A DNA stretch of 64,000 bases, from NCBI RefSeq assembly GCF_000424585.1, contig NZ_AUKE01000007.1:1-64000 (forward strand), written 5' to 3'. A model generated the notes under the pieces. That model searched no databases. It was given only the letters and a program-made list of their open reading frames with translations, and was not told the origin of the DNA. The position numbers and the translations under genes were made by a program. How positions within the stretch are numbered: position 1 is the stretch's first letter; each line of letters starts with the position of its first letter. Positions 52,970 through 61,700 of this stretch are shown one piece after another. Source of the DNA: Butyrivibrio sp. MC2013 (lineage in GTDB: Bacteria; Bacillota; Clostridia; Lachnospirales; Lachnospiraceae).

Positions 52970-54187
52970 CTAGTTCTTATCCTTGATAGACTGTCTGTAA
53001 TCAATAGGGCTGATGCCCAGCTTCTTTTTAAATACAAGACTGAAGTACTGCTGAGAAGTATATCCCACTCTTTCTGCCACTTCATATATCTTGATAGAAT
53101 CGTCATGAAGAAGTATGGTTGCCTTTCTCATCCTGAGACTGGTGAGATAATCCACAAAAGTGCAACCGGCTTCCTTTCTGAACATACGGCTAAGATACGG
53201 AACTGACAAGCCGATCTCATCTGCCGCCTCCTGAAGGGAAAAATCCTCTCTGGAATAGCTTCTTTCTATAAGATCTATAACCGCTTCCATTACATTGGAC
53301 ATTCCTATGCTGCCTGATGCGTCCGACAGAGCCTCCTGATAAGATGCAGCTATATTTTCTACTCCGCTTCCCGTAACCGCTGAGACCGCGGATTTTACAG
53401 GAATTATACCCGGCAGATAGTTATTGTATTCACTGATCTTCTCTTCCAATACAGCGCTCTCCTGCGCAGGAATGATGAGCACCAGATTGCCCGACTCATC
53501 TCTGCACCTGCTCTCAAGAGCAAGAGACGCAAACATTTCCAGAGCTATATTCTCTGATACAAAGTAGAGAAGGTCTTCATTCCACTCGCTGCTCACCTCT
53601 TCAGAGGGTCTGGGATCGGTACGTACCAGCAGGAGATTATAAGGATCGGGGATGCTGATGCCCAGGTACTCACATTCCTGTCTGATCTCATCCCCCGAAA
53701 GCCTGCCGTCGAGTATCTTCTTAAAAAGGTCAGTCAAGAGAAGCTCTCTGCTTTCATGCATCTTCTCCCTTGCCCATTCCAGATATTTCTTCTCCAGTTC
53801 TTCTCCGCTCCTCTGGCTCAGCGCTGCCCTGATCCTTCCAATGAGTTCGTCAAACACTTCTTCCTGAAGAGGCTTTAGCACATAATCAAACACCCCAAGA
53901 CTCACTGCTTTTCTTGCATAATCAAAGAGATCATAGCCTGTAATGATCACCACCAGGGCTTCAGGATAGAGCTTTTTCAGCTCTCTTATAAAGTCCAGGC
54001 CGTTCAAAAAGGGCATATTTATATCCACAAAAAAGACATCTACCGCTGTAGACTTTGCTTTTTCAAGCGCGATCTCGCCGTCCTCAGCTTCAGCCACCAG
54101 TTCAAAATCATCATACTCTCTGAGAAAACTTATGATCCCCCTTCTGATCATGGGCTCGTCATCAGCTACAAGTGCCCTGTACTTCAT
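52970..54187 (-). CDS. YesN-type response regulator (REC plus AraC HTH)
   Basis: A 405-aa regulator. The REC domain (1-120) has Asp55 in VFFVDINMPFLNG and Lys in YVLKP. A ~160-aa middle region is followed by the AraC-type double HTH: LQEAADEIGLSVPYLSRMFR then IYEVAERVGYTSQQYFSLVFK, ending GISPIDYRQS. Such regulators pair with YesM-type kinases, and the only one here is at 45881, in the operon just downstream, so it likely activates the YtfQ-type operon. GAAGGG precedes the ATG. Confidence 0.92.
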   Translation of the reverse strand: MKYRALVADDEPMIRRGIISFLREYDDFELVAEAEDGEIALEKAKSTAVDVFFVDINMPFLNGLDFIRELKKLYPEALVVIITGYDLFDYARKAVSLGVFDYVLKPLQEEVFDELIGRIRAALSQRSGEELEKKYLEWAREKMHESRELLLTDLFKKILDGRLSGDEIRQECEYLGISIPDPYNLLLVRTDPRPSEEVSSEWNEDLLYFVSENIALEMFASLALESRCRDESGNLVLIIPAQESAVLEEKISEYNNYLPGIIPVKSAVSAVTGSGVENIAASYQEALSDASGSIGMSNVMEAVIDLIERSYSREDFSLQEAADEIGLSVPYLSRMFRKEAGCTFVDYLTSLRMRKATILLHDDSIKIYEVAERVGYTSQQYFSLVFKKKLGISPIDYRQSIKDKN

Positions 54188-54236
54188 GATACCCTTCCCC
54201 CCGATAAGATTGATTGAATAAGAATAATGCTATTAC

Positions 54237-54265
54237 ATCATACCTTCATTAAAGACTGACCGCAA
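54237..54265 (-). promoter_or_regulatory. Promoter of the response regulator gene
   Basis: TTGCGG (54260-54265) and TATGAT (54237-54242) with a 17-nt spacer on the minus strand, about 50 nt before the start codon and just downstream of the terminator at 54283-54313. Confidence 0.65.
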
Positions 54266-54282
54266 GATAGCACAAACGTATC

Positions 54283-54313
54283 ATGATATAAAAAAAGCCC
54301 CGTCGGGCTTTTT
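54283..54313 (-). terminator. Rho-independent terminator of the candidate RNA
   Basis: AAAAAGCCC-GACG-GGGCTTTTTTT on the minus strand: 9-bp stem, 4-nt loop, strong T-run. It ends whatever is transcribed from about 54590 before the regulator promoter. Confidence 0.9.
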
Positions 54314-54592
54314 CTTTGTGTGAGTTATTGGATATTTTCTGATGAGTCTCTTCACTGTGAGTACAGTGCATGTGCCACAGGGAATGGCCATTTCTGAGCA
54401 GAGATTAAGGGTGTGGTAAATAAGAAATAAATATAAAGGACCACAAAAACGATCAATAATGGTGTAAATCACAAATACACGTTCTACCTCCCTGTAAAAA
54501 GGACCTCCTGTCCCCGCTGCATCCTGCATGCTACGTGTATCTTTCGACTTCCCTGTCGACATGAACAGATTATCATATCCCTCATATGCCAT
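54290..54592 (-). ncRNA. Candidate structured non-coding RNA (or small protein gene)
   Basis: A ~300-nt unit closed by its own terminator. Hairpins are visible: CACTGT/ACAGTG (loop ACTC) near 54358-54373 and GTGGT/ACCAC near 54411-54445. TTCCCTGT (minus strand, about 54377-54384) can pair with either of two upstream copies, ACAGGGAA (54549-54556) or ACAGGGA (54489-54495), so alternate folds are possible. A 103-codon frame spans the unit, but it has no clear RBS and its last codons are the terminator itself, which argues against a protein. It could be an independent RNA. Confidence 0.4.
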
Positions 54593-54625
54593 GACCTAAA
54601 CTGCTCGAAATGCATTTTTTACTAC

Positions 54626-54639
54626 ATCGAAATTTCGAT
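54626..54639. promoter_or_regulatory. 14-nt perfect palindrome
   Basis: ATCGAAATTTCGAT lies about 35 nt upstream of the candidate RNA. Its symmetry and place suit an operator, but no promoter pair is clear next to it. Confidence 0.25.
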
Positions 54640-54651
54640 ATTATCATTATC

Positions 54652-54687
54652 AAAAAAGCGCCACAAGGATTTCTTCCCCATGGCGCC
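54652..54687 (-). terminator. Rho-independent terminator of the 1284-aa enzyme gene
   Basis: GCGCCATGGGG...CCTTGTGGCGC, an 11-bp stem with G-T pairs, followed by TTTTTT on the minus strand, about 55 nt after the stop codon. Confidence 0.85.
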
Positions 54688-54739
54688 TTCTTTTCATATG
54701 TTCATAATCTGTGTATCGCCGCTAAATCATCTCCTGCCA

Positions 54740-57700
54740 TTAACGGAAAAGCTTAAAGATTGACTTAACGATCCGAGTCACTACTTTAACTACTACCTTA
54801 ACAACCGCCTTTACGATCTTACGGATAGGATTTGAAGGCTTCTGAGGCTGCTCAGGCTCTGTAGGTTCGGGATCTGTGGGCTCAGGGTCTGTAGGTTCAG
54901 GATCTGTAGGATCAGTGGGCTCAGGATCTGTAGGATCGGTGGGCTCAGGATCTACAGGCTCTTCAATAGGCTCTGTAGGCTCGGGATCTGTAGGATCTGT
55001 AGGCCCAGGTTCTACAGGCTCTGAAGGATCAGGACCAACAGGCTCTTCTTCTACAGGCTTCTCATCGCCAAGCTCGATCACAAGGGTCTTTGTGCCCTGA
55101 GGAACCATAACTGTACCTGCAGCTCTGTCGATACCATCTACCAGTCTTACGCCATCAGCTAACACCTCTGCAATGTTATCCTTGATAGCGATAAGCTCAG
55201 CGCTGTAAGGTACATCAAGCACATCACCTGTAAAGCTGATAGTGATCTTATCCTCTCCGCCTTCCAGACGATAACCTGTCTTCTTGCCGCCGCATACGGA
55301 TACGTCTTTGATCTCAGTTACCTTGCCCTGTGTTGTCCACTCAGCAGGGATACCACGTCCGATGATGATCTTGTCTCCGCTCTTTTCTGCGATAAGTGAG
55401 TCAAAGAGCACCTTGGTAGCTGTGGACTGTCCCCACATATGCTGACAGGATCCACCGCCACCTGCTGCATGATCTCTATCCCAGGGAGAAGCAGAATTTG
55501 GATAGTTAACGCCTTCCCACCATCCAAAAGGTCCGCTCATGGACTTATCGATCATAAACTCATATGCCTTGATACCGGCATCTCTGTAGGCTTCTCCTCT
55601 AAGTGCAGATGAGCCATAACCTGCATTGTATGCAGATGAATAATATCCGTGAGGATATCCGCCAAAGTTGTAGATAGAATCACTTACAGTGGATCTTCTG
55701 TCAAAACCATGAGCATATGTATCATCTATAAGAGCGATCATATCAGAGCCTTCCTGATCTGCACCATAGAGATATCCATCCCATGCCCAACGTCCAAAGA
55801 GGAACATTGAAGCCCAGTTACCGTCTCTTACGTCTCCTCTTGCACTGTTCTCAGTAGGAAGATTCATATCAATTGAAAGATAAGGATAGTCATACTTTTC
55901 CCTCATTGCTTTCTGAGTCTTCTCTACGCTTGCAAGAAGGTCAGCATAAAGCTCATCTGCCCACTTGCTCTCTGCCATATACTTCTCATCAGCAGTTGCC
56001 TCGTAGAGCTTGTCGCAAAGATAACCATATGTAGTAAGTCCTGTTAACGCACTCCAGTTATCAATGAGCCAATAGCCATGAGAGTCAATGGCATCTGTCT
56101 TTTTGATGATACCGCCTGCAGACATATCTCTGTCAGATTCCACCATGTGAGTATTGGCTTTGATAGTCTCATATTCCTGGATTATAAAATCAAGGTCACC
56201 GGTCTTGTCCAGATAAAGAGCAAAAGGCCAGCTGTATTTCCACTTGGCATCATCATACTGAAGCTTTGCAGGAAGAGTTCCCAGATACTCCTTGGCATAT
56301 GTGAAATCACCAATTGTAAGGAGAGCTGCTACAATACCGATAGTATCATGGTCAAACATGATATCATATCCGTTCTCGCCTACGTGAAGCTCCTTGGTAA
56401 CTGTACCATCAGCATTCTTTACATCATCCCTTATGAGAAGTGTATAGATAAAGCCTGCCTTGTATGCATTGATAAGCTCCTTGTTTGGAAGCTCTGTGAT
56501 CTCTGCGAGAGGCTCAAGTCTGTTATTCCAGTAGTCTCTCATGAGATCATAGTTTTCATCAAGACTTCCAAAAGTAAGAAGAGTCTCATCTTCAGGATAA
56601 TCATAATCGCCGTCAAATCTGTCAGCGTAGATCGCATAATCTCTTACTACAGTCTCTCCTGCCTCTGCATATACAGCATTTTCAGCTGCATCATTGATGG
56701 GAGTAAGAGTAGAAGATACAACAGGAAGTGCCTTCTTCTCGTCTGTAGTATTGGTGACAGTCATCCTGGAGTAAGCAACTTCATAGTCATTGCCATCAAG
56801 CTCATGCTTTACAGCAAAGTTCTCAACCTTAACATCAAGGCCGTCCTTTGAATACTCACTTACAAATGCAGGCAGATATCCTTCTGCATTGTACCAGCTG
56901 ATCTTGCCGGGGATATCTCGTACGCCAAAGGATACCATCAGGTCGCCTCTGTCCCTTAAGCGATAGCTTCCGTCGATATATGCGATGGGAGCATTAAGGT
57001 CACCCTCCCAACCAAAGCTTGCTACCAGGCCGGATGCAGTATCATAAGTGAATTTACCGTCAAGCTTTGCAGCAAGACAGGCATCTATCGCGCTCCTAAG
57101 AGCATCTTTTGCAGCATTTATCTCTTCTGTAGTAGCTTCTGCATCAGCATATACTGCTTCAGCATTTGCAATAGCCTCTTTGAGAGCAGATACTTCTTCA
57201 GCTCTGTAGCCTGAGAAGTCAATCCTCTTTGCATTCTTTATAACATTTGCAAGAAATGTACGTGCACAGTCTTCCATATTTGTATCGCTAAGGGCGATAC
57301 CGCATACTGTTACATTACCGTCATTAAGATTGCTGTGTGCTGTGAGCTTTACCAGAGCTTCAATATCTGCTCCTGCCGGTACAGCTACAGAGAATTTCTT
57401 CTGCACTGCAGCTCCGACTGCGCTGTAATTCTCAGTGTACTTGACTGCGCCATTTGCCTTGATAGTAACGCTTGCAGCGCCTTCCCATACACCTGCTACA
57501 AAGCTCAGCAGCTGAGCGCTGTCAGCAGCTTTCACATGAAGCTTGTAACCCACTTCGCCATCTTCAGGGATCTGAGGAGTCTGGAATTTTCTTCCAAAGA
57601 AGACCTTGCCCCTTGTAGTACCCTTATTCTCAGCCTTGACGCTGCCGTCTGTCCAGGACAGGCTCATCTTGCTGTCATAGAAGGTACCATAATTGCTATC

Positions 57701-58594
57701 CTTCAGATAACTGATCTCCAGGCCGCTTCCGCCCTGTTTTCTGTCATCCTGCTCGCCGTCCTTGAACATCCAGTCTTTTGTTCCTTCGGCTGTCAGATCC
57801 ATAACAGATCCTGATGTTACTACTCCGCTGTCTACCATGATCTCAATATCATTCTCCACAGGCTCCTGGGGATCTTCGATCTCTCCGGGCTCCTCAGGGC
57901 TTGTCTCCTCCCCTGCCTTCTTAAGAGCTACGCCTCCAAGAGTCACATTGCCCCATTCGTTAGTAGTACCTGTAAGTCTTACTGTAGCATTTACGGCATC
58001 TCCTGCAGCGATCTCCACTGTATAGATTGTGATCACTGCGCCGTGGCTGCTCAGACTATTAGTATACACTTCACTGTCATCTGCTGTGATCTCGATGTCA
58101 CAGGATGCCTCCCAAAGACCTGCTGCAAAAGACAGAACTCTGTCTTCATCAGCTGCATCCACGCTAAGGCTGTAGCCTACGCCATCCTCCAGAACACCCT
58201 GATCCGGATTCTGGTTGCCATATACTGCTGCTTTGGTCACATATTCGGCACTCTCTATAGCAGAGCCGTCGCTCCAGCTGTATGACAGTGCACTGTCACC
58301 TGCTTCATTGATCTTGTGTACTCCGGGAAGAGCCTCATACATGATCACCGGCTCTTCGATATTTTTTCTGGCGGATATGCCGCCGCCTGCCAGATGCAGC
58401 CAGTCGATGCTGCCTTCTGCTGTCAGGTTCATGTTGTCCCCCGGCGAAGCAACAGTTGTTGTTACTGTTGTAGCTTCAAGAGGCTCGGCTGCCATGGCAG
58501 CCACGTTGCCGGATCCAAGAAGACCAGCTATCATTCCTGCACTAAGGACATAGCTTAATCCTTTGGACCATGGGCGTCCTTCTTTTTTACCCAT
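54740..58594 (-). CDS. Giant secreted six-hairpin-type glycosidase with cationic C-terminal tail
   Basis: A 1284-aa secreted protein. Signal peptide to about residue 37 (ending AAMAA). Two related beta-sandwich modules (about 41-225 and 248-441), each with a LTAEG-x2-DW start and a later LSxSWxDGS, may bind carbohydrate. A FIVAR-like helical piece (about 441-505) leads to a ~650-aa (alpha/alpha)6-type catalytic region (about 511-1171; YDIMFDHDTIG, KYSWPFALYLDKTGD, WWEGVNYPNSASPWDRDH). I cannot name its GH family. Then comes a Pro/Asp/Glu/Thr linker (about 1178-1254) and a 30-residue basic amphipathic tail ending FKLFR. ATG at 58594 follows CAGGAGGG. It follows the 1598-aa gene. Confidence 0.8.
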   Translation of the reverse strand: MGKKEGRPWSKGLSYVLSAGMIAGLLGSGNVAAMAAEPLEATTVTTTVASPGDNMNLTAEGSIDWLHLAGGGISARKNIEEPVIMYEALPGVHKINEAGDSALSYSWSDGSAIESAEYVTKAAVYGNQNPDQGVLEDGVGYSLSVDAADEDRVLSFAAGLWEASCDIEITADDSEVYTNSLSSHGAVITIYTVEIAAGDAVNATVRLTGTTNEWGNVTLGGVALKKAGEETSPEEPGEIEDPQEPVENDIEIMVDSGVVTSGSVMDLTAEGTKDWMFKDGEQDDRKQGGSGLEISYLKDSNYGTFYDSKMSLSWTDGSVKAENKGTTRGKVFFGRKFQTPQIPEDGEVGYKLHVKAADSAQLLSFVAGVWEGAASVTIKANGAVKYTENYSAVGAAVQKKFSVAVPAGADIEALVKLTAHSNLNDGNVTVCGIALSDTNMEDCARTFLANVIKNAKRIDFSGYRAEEVSALKEAIANAEAVYADAEATTEEINAAKDALRSAIDACLAAKLDGKFTYDTASGLVASFGWEGDLNAPIAYIDGSYRLRDRGDLMVSFGVRDIPGKISWYNAEGYLPAFVSEYSKDGLDVKVENFAVKHELDGNDYEVAYSRMTVTNTTDEKKALPVVSSTLTPINDAAENAVYAEAGETVVRDYAIYADRFDGDYDYPEDETLLTFGSLDENYDLMRDYWNNRLEPLAEITELPNKELINAYKAGFIYTLLIRDDVKNADGTVTKELHVGENGYDIMFDHDTIGIVAALLTIGDFTYAKEYLGTLPAKLQYDDAKWKYSWPFALYLDKTGDLDFIIQEYETIKANTHMVESDRDMSAGGIIKKTDAIDSHGYWLIDNWSALTGLTTYGYLCDKLYEATADEKYMAESKWADELYADLLASVEKTQKAMREKYDYPYLSIDMNLPTENSARGDVRDGNWASMFLFGRWAWDGYLYGADQEGSDMIALIDDTYAHGFDRRSTVSDSIYNFGGYPHGYYSSAYNAGYGSSALRGEAYRDAGIKAYEFMIDKSMSGPFGWWEGVNYPNSASPWDRDHAAGGGGSCQHMWGQSTATKVLFDSLIAEKSGDKIIIGRGIPAEWTTQGKVTEIKDVSVCGGKKTGYRLEGGEDKITISFTGDVLDVPYSAELIAIKDNIAEVLADGVRLVDGIDRAAGTVMVPQGTKTLVIELGDEKPVEEEPVGPDPSEPVEPGPTDPTDPEPTEPIEEPVDPEPTDPTDPEPTDPTDPEPTDPEPTDPEPTEPEQPQKPSNPIRKIVKAVVKVVVKVVTRIVKSIFKLFR

Positions 58595-58615
58595 TTTACC
58601 CTCCTGTTTTTTTAG

Positions 58616-58637
58616 TACAACTCCCATAATAGTTGTA
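58616..58637 (-). other. Inverted repeat in the leader of the 1284-aa gene
   Basis: TACAACT...AGTTGTA, 7 bp with an 8-nt gap, about 22-43 nt before the start codon and just after the upstream terminator. It could be an mRNA hairpin or operator; no clear promoter is seen in this short gap, so expression may depend on readthrough. Confidence 0.35.
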
Positions 58638-58647
58638 TTTTTGGTAT

Positions 58648-58678
58648 AAAAATGCGCCTGCCATAATAGCAGGCGCAT
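58648..58678 (-). terminator. Rho-independent terminator of the 1598-aa enzyme gene
   Basis: ATGCGCCTGC-TATTATG-GCAGGCGCAT, a perfect 10-bp stem followed by TTTT on the minus strand, about 45 nt after the stop. Confidence 0.92.
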
Positions 58679-58723
58679 AATTATCACCGCATGATAAAGC
58701 TTACGGCTTAACCGCTGCCACTA

Positions 58724-61700
58724 TTACCAGAAAAGATGGAAAATGCTTCTGATAATTCTGGATACTGTCTTAACTACCTGTTTTACGATCTTCTTAACGA
58801 TCACTACAACAGGGCTGACAGGCTTAACGGGTTCTTCCGGCTCTTCGGGTTCTTCCGGCTCTTCGGGTTCTTCCGGATCCTCTGTGCCGGGCTCTTCGGG
58901 ATCTGTAGGCTCTTCTGTTCCGGGCTCCTCGGGATCTTCGGGATCCTCTGTTCCGGGTTCCTCGGGATCTGTAGGCTCTTCTGTGCCGGGTTCTTCAGGA
59001 TCTGTAGGCTCTTCAGGGTCAATAGGCTCCTGAGGATCTTCAGGTTCTGTAGGCTCAGTCTCCTCAGCAAGGAAGAGATCGATATAGTCGAAGTTTACAT
59101 CGCCTGCATGTCCTGTGATTGAAGAACTGTTAATGAAGGATATTGTACTGGTTCCCTTCTTTAGCTCAAGCTCGATAGATGCATTGTCCCAAGCTTCCCA
59201 TGAACCTGTCTTAGGGAATACCATTCCTTCGATATATTTACCATTAACGAATACTGCAGCTACCTTCTCTTCTACATCATCGCCATGTCCGTTTGCATAA
59301 CGTACATCAAACTTGTATGTTCCGTCTTCAGGAACTGTTACTGTAAGTCCGATACAAGCGCTTCCGTTGAACATTCCGCCTACGAAACCGTCTCCTGAAT
59401 ATCCGATATGATCGGTATCCATTCTTGCGCCGCTGGACAGGACTGCTTCTTCTGCTTCGTATCTCTTTACGTTCTCTTCAATTGATGTATAAGGTGATTC
59501 CTCACCGGATACTGTTGTAGGATATCTGTTAACATCCATGTAGTCATAGTTAACATCACCCTTAAGTCCATCAGCCTCTTCCAGTCTGTTCATGAAGGAG
59601 ATCTTATTTACACCTTCTGTGAGCTCTGCCTGGAATGTAACTGTTCCCCATGTATCCCAGTTACCTGTTGAAGGAAGGTGTACAGGGCTTATAGCCTCGC
59701 CGTTGACCTTGGTCACAGCTGCCTTCTCTTCGCCGCTGCCGTTGCAGTATGCCAGTGTTACATCATATATACCTGCCATATCAGACCAGATAGCAAATGT
59801 GATAGTAGCATCGCCCTTCCACATTCCGCCTACAAAGCTCTCGCCTGAATAGCCCTCGTGATCTGTTGCTGTCTCAGCACCGTTATCCAGTGTTGCCCTC
59901 TCAGCCTCATATCTTCTGACTGTCTGATCATTTACATAATCATAAGGATCATAGGGTTCAGGGATCCTGGGATCTGCAAGCTCATACTGGCTTCCATACT
60001 CAGCATAATCATCAGCTGACTGAGGATTCTCAATATCCCTTACTTCCTGAGGCTCCATGTAAAGGCCGCCGTCTACGCTAAAGAGCTGACTGTCTTTGCC
60101 TTCATCTGCTGCTACGCAGATCTTTGCACCGGCAGTTGTAGAATCACCGATAACTGTCATTACCATCTTCTGACCATTTGCAGAAGCATCTCTGTTGATC
60201 AGCTTGTAATATCTGCCGGACTTCTCCAGCTTCCACTGCTGAGCCAGATCATCAATGTTCTCATCAGCTGTTACCAGTGTTCTATATGTTGTTCCATCTA
60301 CAACTTCATCTCTAAGAGAGATTCTCTTGCTGCCATATGTTCCCTTGAAGGACCAGTAGCCGTTGCCCAAATCTACCAGCTTCCACTTCTGGTTATTGTT
60401 TCCAAGGTAGCTCCACAGGTGTACTTCCTTACCTGCTTCAGGTGAATAGCCATCGATATCCAGAGACATCTGGCTGTTCTTATCCTTTACCACATATACT
60501 TCACCGGAGATGAGCGGTGCTACCTCAACTGTTCCTGCACCGCCTGCGAACTTGTCGATGATCAGCTCATCTACATTCAGACGACCTGTATCGCCTTCAT
60601 CCACACGAACTTCTACGGTGTTCTTGCCGCCCCTCAGATAAAGCTCAGTAGTGATCTCATTCCATGAATCCCATGAAGATGTTGCAGGAAGTGACAGCTG
60701 CTTTACCTTCTGATCATTTACATAAAGTGAGATTGTCTTATCAGCATCAGCTACACCTGAATATCTAAGTGTTGCTGTATGTGTACCTGTTACTGCTATG
60801 CTTGTGTTGAACTTCAGGAAGTTGCCCTGAGACTCAAATCCGCCTACAAAGCCTGTTCCATCATAGTAAAGGTGGTCAGAGCCTGCCTTTACGCCCTTCA
60901 TTGTGCCGTTCTCTGCCTGATATGCCCAGGGAAGTCTTCTAAGGATATGAAGTCCTGTCATATCTGCGCTCTCGCCATCAGCCTTTACAAGATCAATCAC
61001 ATTGGAACCTCTGGAGAGTCTTACTGTCGCAGTAAGCTTACCTGCAGTAGTCCTTAGTTCAGGCCTGGATACTTCCGCGCCATTTACAGTAACCTTAAGA
61101 CCATTTCCGGCTTCACCCTTAAGGTCAAATGTCACATCATAGATTGCTTCAGCAGGAGCATTTACTTCAAAGCCCTTAAGACCTGCAGCAGCTACTGTCA
61201 TCTCTTCCTCTGCTTCTTTAACAGGGATCTCTTCTTCCTCTTCAGTAGCTTCCTCTTCAGCAGCTTCTTCTTCAGTAGCTTCCTCTTCAGCATCCTCTTC
61301 TGCTATAGCTTCAGGAACCTCGGATTCTTCAGCTTCTGCTTCCGGAGCTTCTTCATCATTTTCTTCCTCGGCCTCTGCATCCTCTTCTTCGCCATCTTCC
61401 TGGCTTGCTACAAGGAGCTTTACGCCGTCAGCTTCTGCAGCCTCTACAGTCTCATCTGCTTCTTCTGCATCCTCAACTACTGCAGCATCTTCAACTGCTG
61501 TATCCTCAGTTTCTTCCTCAATGGAATTGTCAGATACTGTTTCTTTAGTTTCTTCTGCTTCCTCGACTGCTGCCAGCTTGGAACGTGTGTCCTTAATAAC
61601 GGCAGGTGCTGCATGCCTTGCCGAAGCTGTTGCTGTCTCGGTTACAGTGATGAAATCATATCTAACGTCTGCCTTGTTGGCTCCGTTTTCTTTTACATTT

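Larger units (their letters stand above)
54188..54739. other. Intergenic region, 552 nt
   Basis: The gap holds, in order: regulator promoter (54237-54265), terminator (54283-54313), a possible non-coding RNA (to about 54590), a palindrome (54626-54639) and the terminator of the 1284-aa enzyme (54652-54687). The one long reading frame in it runs into a terminator hairpin and is doubted as a protein. Confidence 0.5.

Noticed and set aside
52777..53106. 109-codon minus-strand frame
   Set aside because: It overlaps the coding region of the response regulator in another frame and runs through that gene's terminator.
54850..55020. Short tandem DNA repeats that could look like a CRISPR or VNTR array
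   Set aside because: They encode the Pro/Asp/Glu/Thr linker of the 1284-aa enzyme in frame, the units are short and there are no unique spacers.
58815..59065. Second block of near-identical short repeats
   Set aside because: They encode the Pro/Glu-rich linker of the 1598-aa enzyme; the Ser/Gly-rich frame on the plus strand is its shadow.
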